A DNA stretch of 19,047 nucleotides from Gammaproteobacteria bacterium (GCA_009885665.1 VFKI01000011.1:1-19047); one strand, 5' to 3'; shown: positions 6,189 through 13,316, counted from the first letter of the stretch. The notes: generated by a model not told the origin, from the letters alone. A program made the numbers and translations.

Positions 6189-7747
6189 TGTTTGCGCGAT
6201 GCCGTATTTTCTGTCGACTCTCGCGCGATTACTGTCTTCATGGCTTCTCTTGCGGCGCTTTCCTTGCCAGTCCAGTAGAATTGCCGAATGTTTGAGACAG
6301 CACTTCCCAGCTGAAACGCACCTTCTCGACGTATTCGCATAAGAAGACGACAGGCAGCGTCATTCGGTTTATACTCCATGGGCTCATTTTCCTTTCTACG
6401 CTGAAGAATAGTTTTTGCGGTGGTATGCAGCATGGCGACGGGGTCACAATTGTCATCTACAGGTGTTCCTCCATAGCGACGCATCTCTTCCAGAAGATCT
6501 TGTATGAAGCTCTCCTCTCTTTTAGTCCAGCGTTTCGCATCGGACGCTGTCAGTTTAATAATGAGACTAAGCATCTTAAAATCTTTTATAAAAACATCAC
6601 GTGCATGAATTTTCAGGTTGGCACCTTCATTTTCCATTATGCTAAGTGGCTCGTAAGACTGGCAAATTGAATAGGCTAACCCATCAAGTAATTTTTTTCT
6701 CTGTTCTGGTGATGCCTCACTCGTTTCAAGTAACCTCGCAGAAATGCAAATCTCGTGTTTTTCCGGCGAAAATTCAACAGGCGGTTCATGATCTGGTACA
6801 ATGGTAAAATGCAATCGTTCCGCCTCAGATTGTTGCAGATCAATATACATGCCATGCAATATCGGTGCTTCATGCATAAGGGCTTCTATTGCCTGTGATA
6901 AAATGACTTCACCTTCTTTGTATTCCAAGTTACTTTCTATGATTGTAAATTTATCCGGAATATCCCACTGTGCCGTTTCCGCAAGTTGTGCCTGAACCAT
7001 TGCCATGGTTCCACGCTGTGGTTCGCAAATGAGACCATCTGCTGACAGCGGCAGAGGTGTCTGGGGTTGATTGCGTGTGCCTGATGAAAACAGGAAACGC
7101 CAGGCAGCAGCCAGCCCCAGTCCAAACAAAATAGTTCTTATCACTGGACTATCGGTGATTGACTTTACCGATGCCAGCCATGAATGGGCATTCTCACTTG
7201 GAATAGATTTTGCATTATCAAGGTTTGCATCATATGGCATTTCATGTGCAGTTTTTTCAGCAGCAGCATCCAGTTCGGCCTTTTTCTGCGGATCAGACTC
7301 GATAGGCAGGAAAAGATTACTGATCAAGGTTAAATGATACTCATTAATGACTTCATCATTAAAGCTCCGCTTCTCATAGCTTTTCTCGCCATAATAAATA
7401 TCTCCGTCAGCACCGCGATAGACATATATGACGGGCTCACTCATTGGCGTAGCAGTCTCACCTCTTTTGTAGGCTTCTATTGTATTTTTCATTGTAAGGT
7501 TGCTAACAAGAAATGGATTTTTTAATCCTTTTTGGCCAGACCCCGGATCATATAATTCACCTTGAATACGCATCATTTTTTCGATGTTTTTTCTGTCGTA
7601 ACATCTGCCTGAGCATATAAATTTTGTGTCATCATTTGGATCCACTGACACGATAAAGACGGGATCTTCCATGAGCTCCATCGAAATTGCGCAGCAAAAA
7701 TCCCCGGGGTGAGACACAGTTTTTTCTTCCATCCCGCCGCTCTTCAT
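6185..7747 (-). CDS. U-box domain protein with one membrane segment; probable host-directed ubiquitin ligase
   Basis: U-box domains recruit ubiquitin-charged E2 enzymes in eukaryotes; bacteria have no ubiquitin system, and bacterial examples such as Legionella LubX are injected effectors. In this 520-residue protein, residues about 16-93 carry the U-box pattern: DFCCAISMELMEDPVFI, then SGRCYDRKNIEKMM, then NPFLVSNLTMKNTIEAYK. Compared with a typical U-box there is an insertion of roughly nine residues after DPV (33-44). One hydrophobic segment (about 202-219) and a Pro-rich linker follow. Residues about 245-520 are predicted mostly helical by eye, with no motif I recognise. There is no signal peptide, so a type IV secretion route would be expected; no such genes are in the window. 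The first ATG has AGGAG seven bases upstream. Codon choice (GCT/GCA for Ala, CTG for Leu, AGA for some Arg) looks unlike the GCG/TTA-rich neighbours, judged from samples and not counted. A degenerate RING-like fold is the alternative. Confidence 0.75.
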   Translation of the reverse strand: MKSGGMEEKTVSHPGDFCCAISMELMEDPVFIVSVDPNDDTKFICSGRCYDRKNIEKMMRIQGELYDPGSGQKGLKNPFLVSNLTMKNTIEAYKRGETATPMSEPVIYVYRGADGDIYYGEKSYEKRSFNDEVINEYHLTLISNLFLPIESDPQKKAELDAAAEKTAHEMPYDANLDNAKSIPSENAHSWLASVKSITDSPVIRTILFGLGLAAAWRFLFSSGTRNQPQTPLPLSADGLICEPQRGTMAMVQAQLAETAQWDIPDKFTIIESNLEYKEGEVILSQAIEALMHEAPILHGMYIDLQQSEAERLHFTIVPDHEPPVEFSPEKHEICISARLLETSEASPEQRKKLLDGLAYSICQSYEPLSIMENEGANLKIHARDVFIKDFKMLSLIIKLTASDAKRWTKREESFIQDLLEEMRRYGGTPVDDNCDPVAMLHTTAKTILQRRKENEPMEYKPNDAACRLLMRIRREGAFQLGSAVSNIRQFYWTGKESAAREAMKTVIARESTENTASRKQ

Positions 7748-7798
7748 ATGGATACTCCTCTTATTATATACGAGCTACAATCAAAAGTTGTGTAGGAT

Positions 7799-7914
7799 GT
7801 GTAATATTAAGGTGAGCTGCTATATACTATTTACCAAAACGCTGCAGTATTCTAGCATGATATTATCCAGATTTGCTCGATAAAAACAAAGCGTAGCTCA
7901 CCTTAATATTACAC
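7799..7914. repeat. 20-bp perfect inverted repeat with 76-base spacer upstream of the U-box gene
   Basis: The left arm 7799-7818 (GTGTAATATTAAGGTGAGCT) and the right arm 7895-7914 are perfect reverse complements. The total span of 116 bases is very close to the 118 bases of the inverted repeat at the other end of the U-box gene, but the arm sequences are unrelated. The spacer is AT-rich with no open reading frame. No flanking target duplication is visible. It lies 52 bases before the U-box ATG and 115 bases from the tRNA-Pro 3' end. A small mobile-type element or a regulatory hairpin are both possible. Confidence 0.75.
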
Positions 7915-8028
7915 GCCCGAGTCATATCGAACCCCCCGGTAAACGCCTTTGCTTACAACCGAAGTATAGGTGAGATTTTAAGGTTTATTATATTTTTTTA
8001 GGGTATTTTACTGGTCTTATTCAACCCA

Positions 8029-8102
8029 TCGGGGTGAGAGGATTCGAACCTCCGGCCCCTGCCTCCCGAAGGCAGTGCTCTACCAAGCTGAGCTACACCC
8101 CG
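8029..8102 (-). tRNA. tRNA-Pro (anticodon CGG)
   Basis: Read on the - strand, the 74-base cloverleaf has acceptor stem CGGGGTG/CACCCCG with discriminator A, a D arm GCTCAGCTTGGTAGAGC, an anticodon stem CTGCC/GGCAG around the loop TTCGGGA (anticodon CGG, reading CCG), and a T arm with the GGTTCGAATCC core. CCA is not encoded. The gene lies 44 bases downstream of ispB on the same strand and may share its transcript. Confidence 0.95.
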
Positions 8103-8146
8103 TTATCTTTATGTCGTAACGATATTAATGTAATAACAATATTAAC

Positions 8147-9160
8147 TTAGTATGTTCTATCGACCACAAACTGCGCTAAATCACACAATGCCTGTTTATA
8201 AGCTGAGTCGGGAAGATCAGCCAGGCAGGTGATGGCGTTTTGTGCCTGCATTTTCGCAGCTGCGGCAGTGTAACCGATTGCTCCGGTCGATTCAATAATC
8301 GCGAGAATAGTATTAAAATTTTCGATCGTACCGGTTGCGACTGCTTGACGAATACGTGCGGCGTCAGCGCTGTCGGCGTGCTGTAGTGCATAGATCAAAG
8401 GTAAAGTGGCTTTTCCTTCGGCGAGGTCGTCGCCGGTGTTTTTACCCATCGCTTCAGCAGAAGAGTGATAATCCAAGGCGTCATCAATTAATTGATAGGC
8501 GAGTCCCAAATGCAAGCCATAGCGTTGCGCGGCGCGCAAATGGCGCTCTGCATGACCTAACGCTGCACCACTGCCCGCGGCCACTTCAAATAATTTCGCG
8601 GTTTTACGTTCGATGACGCTGTAATAAGCGGCTTCGCTGAGATCAGGTTGATTACGATTGGCGAATTGCATGACTTCGCCTTCTGCAATCAAGTTGGTGG
8701 CATCCGCAAAGAGTGTCAGGATGGTGGGTTGTTGCAAGCGGACAATCAGTTGGAACGCGCGCGAATATAAAAAATCGCCCACCAAAACGCTCGCTTCATT
8801 GCCCCAGATTTCATTGGCGGTTTCATTGCCGCGGCGCAGCGCGGAATGGTCGACGACGTCATCGTGTAATAGCGTGGCAGTATGGATTAATTCGATGGCA
8901 GCGGCCAGGTGTGTGGATTGTGTATCGTTATATCCACAGGCGCGCGCCATCAATAACGCGACTAATGGCCGAATACGTTTGCCACCCGCGACCAATACAT
9001 ATTGTGCGAGCTCATTGATCAGCGGCACATCTGACAGTAATTCTTCAGTAATAAAATGATCGACCGTCGCGAGATCGGCTGCCACAGGCGCACGAATTGC
9101 GGCGAGCTGAGTGTCAGCTGCAGCAGGCGAATGTTGCTGGCGGGCGAGGGCGGATTGCAT
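8147..9160 (-). CDS. ispB: Polyprenyl (octaprenyl-type) diphosphate synthase IspB
   Basis: This trans-isoprenyl diphosphate synthase extends farnesyl diphosphate with isopentenyl units to make the ubiquinone side chain. The 337-residue protein has GGKRIRP (59-65), the first aspartate-rich motif LLHDDVVD (Asp100, Asp101, Asp104), GDFLYSRAF, the KTAKLFE block and the second motif LIDDALD (Asp226, Asp227, Asp230). Close similarity to E. coli IspB throughout supports this over IspA, which makes only C15; exact chain length cannot be read from the sequence. The N-terminus is about 14 residues longer than E. coli's. No ribosome site precedes the ATG. It is divergent from rplU, as in many gammaproteobacteria, and tRNA-Pro follows it. 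Confidence 0.95.
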   Translation of the reverse strand: MQSALARQQHSPAAADTQLAAIRAPVAADLATVDHFITEELLSDVPLINELAQYVLVAGGKRIRPLVALLMARACGYNDTQSTHLAAAIELIHTATLLHDDVVDHSALRRGNETANEIWGNEASVLVGDFLYSRAFQLIVRLQQPTILTLFADATNLIAEGEVMQFANRNQPDLSEAAYYSVIERKTAKLFEVAAGSGAALGHAERHLRAAQRYGLHLGLAYQLIDDALDYHSSAEAMGKNTGDDLAEGKATLPLIYALQHADSADAARIRQAVATGTIENFNTILAIIESTGAIGYTAAAAKMQAQNAITCLADLPDSAYKQALCDLAQFVVDRTY

Positions 9161-9166
9161 TTAGGC

Positions 9167-9195
9167 ATGCTAGAGGCAACGATATTGACTGTCAA
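9167..9195 (-). promoter_or_regulatory. Predicted ispB promoter giving a near-leaderless transcript
   Basis: On the - strand a perfect TTGACA (9195-9190) and TAGCAT (9172-9167) are separated by 17 bases. The -10 box ends only six bases before the ispB ATG, so transcription would begin at or about the start codon. This fits the absence of a ribosome site. The boxes are seen; the start point is inferred. Confidence 0.55.
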
Positions 9196-9217
9196 GTCAA
9201 TTTGTTTGCCAGAGTGC

Positions 9218-9246
9218 TTGCGTCGAGTGAGCGCATAACTTATAAT
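9218..9246 (+). promoter_or_regulatory. Predicted rplU-rpmA promoter
   Basis: TTGCGT (9218-9223) and a perfect TATAAT (9241-9246) have 17-base spacing. Transcription would start near 9253, leaving a leader of roughly 58 bases before rplU. It lies back-to-back with the ispB promoter. Confidence 0.65.
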
Positions 9247-9310
9247 CGCACACCTTCCAAAGGGTGTATTGTGACGCCCGCAGAGACTTGAGCAGTGGAG
9301 CTGGAATAGA

Positions 9311-9622
9311 ATGTATGCAGTAATCGTCAGCGGTGGCAAGCAACATCGAGTCGTCGAAGGGGAAACCCTAAAGCTGGAAAAACTTCCCGAAGAAGTCGGC
9401 GCAATCATTGATTTTGATCGAGTGTTAATGGTCGTTAATGGCGCAGACATCAAAGTGGGTAAGCCGAATCTGGATGGCGCCAAGGTGAGCGCGGAAATCG
9501 TCTCACATGGTCGCCATAAAAAAATTCATATCGTCAAGTTCAAACGGCGTAAGCATCATCGCAAGCAGATGGGGCACCGCCAATATTATACTGAAGTGAA
9601 AATCACCGCCATTGCGGGTTAA
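9311..9622 (+). CDS. rplU: Large-subunit ribosomal protein bL21
   Basis: bL21 binds 23S rRNA in the large ribosomal subunit. The 103-residue protein equals the E. coli length and starts with the standard MYAVIVSGGKQHRV. The conserved KFKRRKHHRKQMGHRQ basic segment (about residues 77-92) and the final YTEVKITAI complete the match. It is first in the rplU-rpmA pair, 20 bases ahead of rpmA, the usual arrangement. The ribosome site (GGAG, about 11 bases from the ATG) is weakly placed. Confidence 0.98.
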   Translation: MYAVIVSGGKQHRVVEGETLKLEKLPEEVGAIIDFDRVLMVVNGADIKVGKPNLDGAKVSAEIVSHGRHKKIHIVKFKRRKHHRKQMGHRQYYTEVKITAIAG

Positions 9623-9642
9623 TTGAAAGGGGTTTTGCAGGT

Positions 9643-9927
9643 ATGGCAACGAAAAAAGCTGGCGGTAGTACGCGTAATGGACGCGACTCTAATCCGCAAT
9701 ATTTAGGCGTCAAGCGCTATGGTGGTGAAGTCGTTAATGCCGGCGCTATCATCGTGCGTCAGCGTGGCACTAAGTTTCATCCAGGGCGCCATGTCGGTAT
9801 TGGCAAGGATCACACCTTGTATGCCTTGATCGAAGGTCAAGTGCAGTTTGCGGTCAAAGGTAAATTGCAGAAGCGTTGTGTCAGCATTCTGCCGTTGGCG
9901 GCTGACGAGGCAACAACTGTTCAATAA
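9643..9927 (+). CDS. rpmA: Large-subunit ribosomal protein bL27
   Basis: bL27 reaches the peptidyl-transferase centre of the large subunit with its N-terminal tail. The 94-residue protein begins MATKKAGGSTRNGRDSNPQY, the uncleaved form typical of gammaproteobacteria, and keeps YLGVKRYGGE and RQRGTKFHPG. It is about nine residues longer than E. coli bL27 because of a variable C-terminal tail. A GAAAGGGG ribosome site lies upstream. An intrinsic terminator follows 26 bases after the stop. Confidence 0.98.
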   Translation: MATKKAGGSTRNGRDSNPQYLGVKRYGGEVVNAGAIIVRQRGTKFHPGRHVGIGKDHTLYALIEGQVQFAVKGKLQKRCVSILPLAADEATTVQ

Positions 9928-9953
9928 ACGCAGTTAATGCGATTTATGTTTGC

Positions 9954-9986
9954 AAAGCCTCGTTAAAACAGCGAGGCTTTTTTTTT
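9954..9986 (+). terminator. Intrinsic terminator after rpmA
   Basis: A nine-base perfect stem, AAAGCCTCG (9954-9962) with CGAGGCTTT (9972-9980), encloses a nine-base loop and runs into nine T residues (9978-9986). This is a textbook Rho-independent terminator. It ends 11 bases before the obgE start codon, so obgE depends on read-through or on a promoter upstream of the hairpin. Confidence 0.85.
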
Positions 9987-9997
9987 GGGCGAAGCTA

Positions 9998-11038
9998 ATG
10001 AAATTTATCGATGAAGCAATTATCAACATTATCGCTGGCGACGGCGGTAATGGCTGTGCCAGTTTTTTGCGGCTTAAATTTATGCCGGAAGGCGGGCCTG
10101 ATGGTGGCGATGGCGGCGATGGCGGCAGTATTTTTTTGCGCGCGGATGAAGGGATTAATACGCTCGTCGATTATCGATATAACCGAATTTTTAAGGCGGA
10201 AAATGGTAAACGTGGCCGCGGCAGTAATTGTACTGGGCGCGCGGGCGCGGATTTAACCTTAGCGGTGCCGGTTGGAACGTTGGTGCGCGATCAAGATACC
10301 GGCGAAGTCATCGCTGATCTCACGGCGCATGGCCAAACAGCGTGTGTTGCTAAGGGCGGTACACATGGTATAGGGAATGCGCGCTTTAAAAGCAGTGTCA
10401 ACCGTTCGCCGCGTCGTACCATTCCAGGTACGCCGGGCGATAGGCGTAACTTACAATTAGAATTAAAAGTCTTGGCGGATGTCGGTTTGGTCGGCATGCC
10501 CAATGCAGGTAAATCGACCTTGATCAGCGCGGTATCAGCGGCGCGGCCGCGCGTGGCGGATTATCCCTTTACGACACTCGAGCCGCACTTGGGTGTTGTG
10601 CGCGTATCGGGGCATCGCAGTTTTGTCATGGCGGATATTCCGGGTTTGATTGAAGGCGCGGCGGATGGCGCGGGCTTGGGGGTGCGGTTTTTAAAACATG
10701 TCGCACGTACAAAATTATTATTGCATGTGGCCGATATTATGCCGGCGGATGGCGGCGATCCAGTGGATCAAGTGAATGCGATTGCGGCGGAGCTTGTGAA
10801 GTTTGGCGCGGAGCTGGCGCATAAACCCCGCTGGTTGGTATTGAATAAAACGGATTTATTGTTACCGGAAGAAGCTGAGGCGCGGTGTGCTGACATCGTT
10901 GCGCGCTTACATTGGACGGGGCCGATGTTTCGTATTTCAGGTATGGCGCATCAAGGCACGGATGCATTAGTGCAAGCGATTATGCGGCATATTGAGGAGG
11001 ACACCCCAATGCAGGATGCAGAGGATGATTACGATTGA
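9998..11038 (+). CDS. obgE: Ribosome-associated GTPase ObgE/CgtA
   Basis: Obg is an essential GTPase acting in late 50S subunit assembly and stress control. The frame is open from 9950, but the true start is the ATG at 9998, giving MKFIDEAIINIIAGDGGNG, the conserved Obg N-terminus; the earlier ATG would lie before the terminator hairpin. The 346-residue protein has the glycine-rich Obg fold (about 1-160, with GPDGGDGGDGGS) and then the G domain: P-loop GMPNAGKS, switch-region ADYPFTTLEPHLG, DIPGLIEGA and NKTD. It ends with a short acidic tail (EEDTPMQDAEDDYD) and is shorter than E. coli ObgE (390 residues). It follows rplU-rpmA in the standard order. Confidence 0.97.
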   Translation: MKFIDEAIINIIAGDGGNGCASFLRLKFMPEGGPDGGDGGDGGSIFLRADEGINTLVDYRYNRIFKAENGKRGRGSNCTGRAGADLTLAVPVGTLVRDQDTGEVIADLTAHGQTACVAKGGTHGIGNARFKSSVNRSPRRTIPGTPGDRRNLQLELKVLADVGLVGMPNAGKSTLISAVSAARPRVADYPFTTLEPHLGVVRVSGHRSFVMADIPGLIEGAADGAGLGVRFLKHVARTKLLLHVADIMPADGGDPVDQVNAIAAELVKFGAELAHKPRWLVLNKTDLLLPEEAEARCADIVARLHWTGPMFRISGMAHQGTDALVQAIMRHIEEDTPMQDAEDDYD

Positions 11039-11045
11039 CGGTGCG

Positions 11046-11102
11046 ACCGTCATTGCAAAGAGACCTGGCTTGTTTTGCCGCTACGCGCCTTGCAATGACG
11101 GT
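11046..11102. repeat. Inverted repeat of the CGTCATTGC type between convergent genes
   Basis: ACCGTCATTGCAA (11046-11058) and its perfect complement (11090-11102) enclose 31 bases. Read on the - strand it begins CCGTCATTGCAAGGCGCGTAG, resembling the GTCATTGCGAG...GCAATCC intergenic repeats known from many proteobacteria. It fills the 73-base gap between the ends of obgE and rpsT and may act as a two-way terminator. Family membership is from memory, not a search. Confidence 0.6.
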
Positions 11103-11111
11103 GTTAGCGTT

Positions 11112-11378
11112 TTAAGCGGCTAATTTTTTGACGCGCGCAGTTAAGCGGCTTTTATGGCGGGCAGCTTTATTCTTGTGAATCAAGCCCTTGCGTGCCATAC
11201 GGTCAATAATAGGTTGGGCTGCGCGGAGCGCTTCATTTGCCAATACTTTATTACCTGCTTCTACAGCGGCAACGACTTTTTTGATATATGTCCGTACCAT
11301 CGAGCGCATGCTGGCGTTATGCTGGCGATGCTTTTCCGCCTGACGGGCGCGTTTTTTTGCAGATTTAATGTTAGCCAA
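11112..11378 (-). CDS. rpsT: Small-subunit ribosomal protein bS20, TTG start
   Basis: bS20 binds 16S rRNA in the small subunit. The protein begins at TTG (11378-11376), read as Met, giving ANIKSAKKRARQAEKHRQHN, the conserved bS20 N-terminus. This gives 88 residues against 87 in E. coli. An AGGTGGAG ribosome site lies six bases upstream of the TTG. The frame is open to an ATG at 11450, but that would overlap the predicted promoter and add 24 residues foreign to the family. A TTG start is also used by E. coli rpsT, where it is linked to autoregulation. It is divergent from murJ, the usual gammaproteobacterial order. Confidence 0.96.
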   Translation of the reverse strand: MANIKSAKKRARQAEKHRQHNASMRSMVRTYIKKVVAAVEAGNKVLANEALRAAQPIIDRMARKGLIHKNKAARHKSRLTARVKKLAA

Positions 11379-11421
11379 GGGTTTCTCCACCTTTACAATA
11401 TTCAGAAAAATAAGGTCGCCA

Positions 11422-11450
11422 ATTCTGCCGGCTTTTGCTCGAGATGTCAA
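11422..11450 (-). promoter_or_regulatory. Predicted rpsT promoter
   Basis: A perfect TTGACA (11450-11445) and CAGAAT (11427-11422) on the - strand are 17 bases apart. Transcription would start near 11415, leaving a leader of about 37 bases that includes the ribosome site. The -10 box matches only four of six consensus bases. Confidence 0.55.
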
Positions 11451-11539
11451 TTTTTATCTATGCCATATAATAAAAGTTAAATGGCGGCTTACACTTCGTT
11501 ATTATACACAAGAAATACGTATTTTTTACATGTGAAAAA

Positions 11540-11549
11540 ATGCTAGCAT
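11540..11549 (+). promoter_or_regulatory. Palindromic TGCTAGCAT extended -10 upstream of murJ (predicted)
   Basis: The same ten-base palindrome found between dapD and msbA (ATGCTAGCAT) recurs here, 43 bases before the murJ ATG. No good -35 box is present at the right distance. An AT-rich imperfect palindrome (11522-11539, centred on ACATGT) lies directly upstream. Confidence 0.35.
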
Positions 11550-11592
11550 ACCCCCCAGCGTACCCTATATTTTTAAAGACATCGTCACAGCC

Positions 11593-13134
11593 ATGAGTAA
11601 AAGCTTATTCCGTTCAACCTCCACCGTTGCCAGTATGACGTTGGTGTCGCGTATTGCGGGTTTTCTGCGTGATATGGTTACTGCGCAATTATTTGGCGCG
11701 GGCGCCGCGTTCGACGCTTTCTCTATCGCCTTCCGTATTCCCAACTTGATGCGCCGTTTGTTTGCCGAAGGCTCATTTTCCCAGGCTTTCGTCCCGGTTT
11801 TATCTGAATATCAAAAGCAGCGTACCCCGGCGGAAACCAAAGATTTTATTAACGCCATTGCCGGCACCCTCGGTATCGTCTTATTAGGCGTGACGGTGAT
11901 GGGGGTGATTTTGTCGCCGTGGATTATTCGTGTGTTTGCGCCGGGTTTCGCGCCGAGCGGCGCGCGGTTCGCCTATGCCATCAGTATGCTGCGCATCACG
12001 TTTCCGTATTTAATGCTGATATCGTTAACGGCATTTTGCGGTGCGATTTTAAATACGTATAGCCGTTTTTGGGTCGCCGCCTTTACGCCCATTTGGTTAA
12101 ATGTTTGCATGATTACTGCGGCGCTTTATTTATCGCCGCGTTTGCATATTCCCATTATGGCGTTGGCGGTTGGCGTATTGGTGGCCGGCTTCGTGCAATT
12201 GTTTTTTCAACTCCCTTTTTTATGGCGTTTGCGCCTTATGCCGCGGCCAGCGATACGCTTTAATGATCCGGGTGTGATGCGCGTGTTGAAATTAATGGTG
12301 CCGGCGATTTTTGGCGTGTCGGTTTTTCAAATTAATGTGATGGTGGATACCTTATTTGCCTCTTTGTTAGTCGTCGGCAGTGTGTCATGGTTATATTATT
12401 CTGATCGTTTAATGGAATTTCCATTAGGGGTGATTGGCGTGGCGATATCCACGGTTATTTTACCGCATTTATCGCGTCATCATGCCAGTGAAGCGCATCA
12501 AGATTTTTCGCAGACGATTGATTGGGCGTTGCGTTGTGTATTGTTGGTGGGTATTCCTGCCGCGGTCGTGTTTGCCATTATTGCCGGACCCTTATTAAGT
12601 ACTTTATTTCAGCGGGGTCATTTTACCCCGGAAGCGGTGTTTATGACGCGTAAAAGTCTCAGCATGTTTGCGATTGGCATTACGCCATTTATGCTCGTCA
12701 AAATTTTGGCGGCAGGGTTTTATGCGCGTCAAGATATGGGAACACCGGTGCGCATTGGTTTGATTGCCATGGTGTCTAATATGATTTTAAATGCTTTATT
12801 ATTTTGGCCGTTTAAGCACGCTGGCATTGCGCTGGCAACGTCATTATCCGCGATTATTAATAGCGGTTTTTTGCTGATTTTATTGCAACGCCGCGGTTTT
12901 TATCTGCCGCGTGTCGGTTGGCGTATATTCGGTGCGCGTGTTTGTGCGGCGAATGCGTTGATGGCGGTGTGGCTCTGGTTTTCTGCTGGCAATTTGCAGC
13001 AATGGGTGACGGCGCGTACGCTGTGGCGGGTTGAACATTTGGCGGTAGTATTGGTGGGCGCAGGCATTGTGTATCTGCTCGGTCTTTTTGTGGTTGGTAT
13101 GCGCCCGCGGCATGTGTTGATGGCAGGGGGGTGA
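11593..13134 (+). CDS. murJ: Lipid II flippase MurJ
   Basis: MurJ moves lipid II, the peptidoglycan precursor, across the inner membrane. The 513-residue protein (E. coli 511) is hydrophobic throughout, consistent with 14 membrane helices. Conserved charged residues of the cavity are present: Arg20, Arg26-Asp27 (GFLRDMVTAQLFGAG), Asp41 (DAFSIAFRIPNL), Arg54-Arg55 and Glu59 (RRLFAEGSFSQAFVP). The start follows the family alignment; no strong ribosome site is seen. It is divergent from rpsT and stands apart from ribF, with which it is often near-adjacent in relatives. Here the coiled-coil gene and a long non-coding stretch lie between them. Confidence 0.96.
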   Translation: MSKSLFRSTSTVASMTLVSRIAGFLRDMVTAQLFGAGAAFDAFSIAFRIPNLMRRLFAEGSFSQAFVPVLSEYQKQRTPAETKDFINAIAGTLGIVLLGVTVMGVILSPWIIRVFAPGFAPSGARFAYAISMLRITFPYLMLISLTAFCGAILNTYSRFWVAAFTPIWLNVCMITAALYLSPRLHIPIMALAVGVLVAGFVQLFFQLPFLWRLRLMPRPAIRFNDPGVMRVLKLMVPAIFGVSVFQINVMVDTLFASLLVVGSVSWLYYSDRLMEFPLGVIGVAISTVILPHLSRHHASEAHQDFSQTIDWALRCVLLVGIPAAVVFAIIAGPLLSTLFQRGHFTPEAVFMTRKSLSMFAIGITPFMLVKILAAGFYARQDMGTPVRIGLIAMVSNMILNALLFWPFKHAGIALATSLSAIINSGFLLILLQRRGFYLPRVGWRIFGARVCAANALMAVWLWFSAGNLQQWVTARTLWRVEHLAVVLVGAGIVYLLGLFVVGMRPRHVLMAGG

Positions 13135-13316
13135 AGTTATTTTTGCGAATTTCGAATATAGACAACACTATTATAAGATGTGCTGCGCTAGTGTTTCCTC
13201 CAAAGTTGAGTGTGGTGCAGCGAGGTCGGGTCTTCTTCTTTTTTCACTATTTTGATTGCGTTGAATTTTTCTGCAAATTTTTCGTCTGCCTTTTTCGTTT
13301 CTAGTTGAGTGTTGGA

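Noticed and set aside
6047..6342. Small + strand reading frames over the inverted repeat and U-box 3' end
   Set aside because: No ribosome sites and no recognisable protein features; they are antisense shadows of the U-box gene and repeat.
6541..6760. A zinc metalloprotease domain in the C-terminal part of the U-box protein
   Set aside because: The helix LLDGLAYSICQSYE has the general look of a protease zinc helix, but no HExxH or other metal ligands are present, so I do not claim it.
7763..7768. TATAAT on the - strand as the U-box promoter
   Set aside because: Transcription from it would start within or after the ribosome site (7759-7755), and no -35 box is at the right distance. The true promoter is probably further upstream.
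9950..9997. Longer ObgE start at 9950
   Set aside because: It would begin before the terminator hairpin and add 16 residues encoded by the hairpin itself. MKFIDEA at 9998 is the conserved N-terminus.
11379..11450. ATG start for rpsT at 11450
   Set aside because: It would overlap the predicted -35 box. The TTG at 11378 has a strong ribosome site and yields the conserved ANIKSAKKR start.
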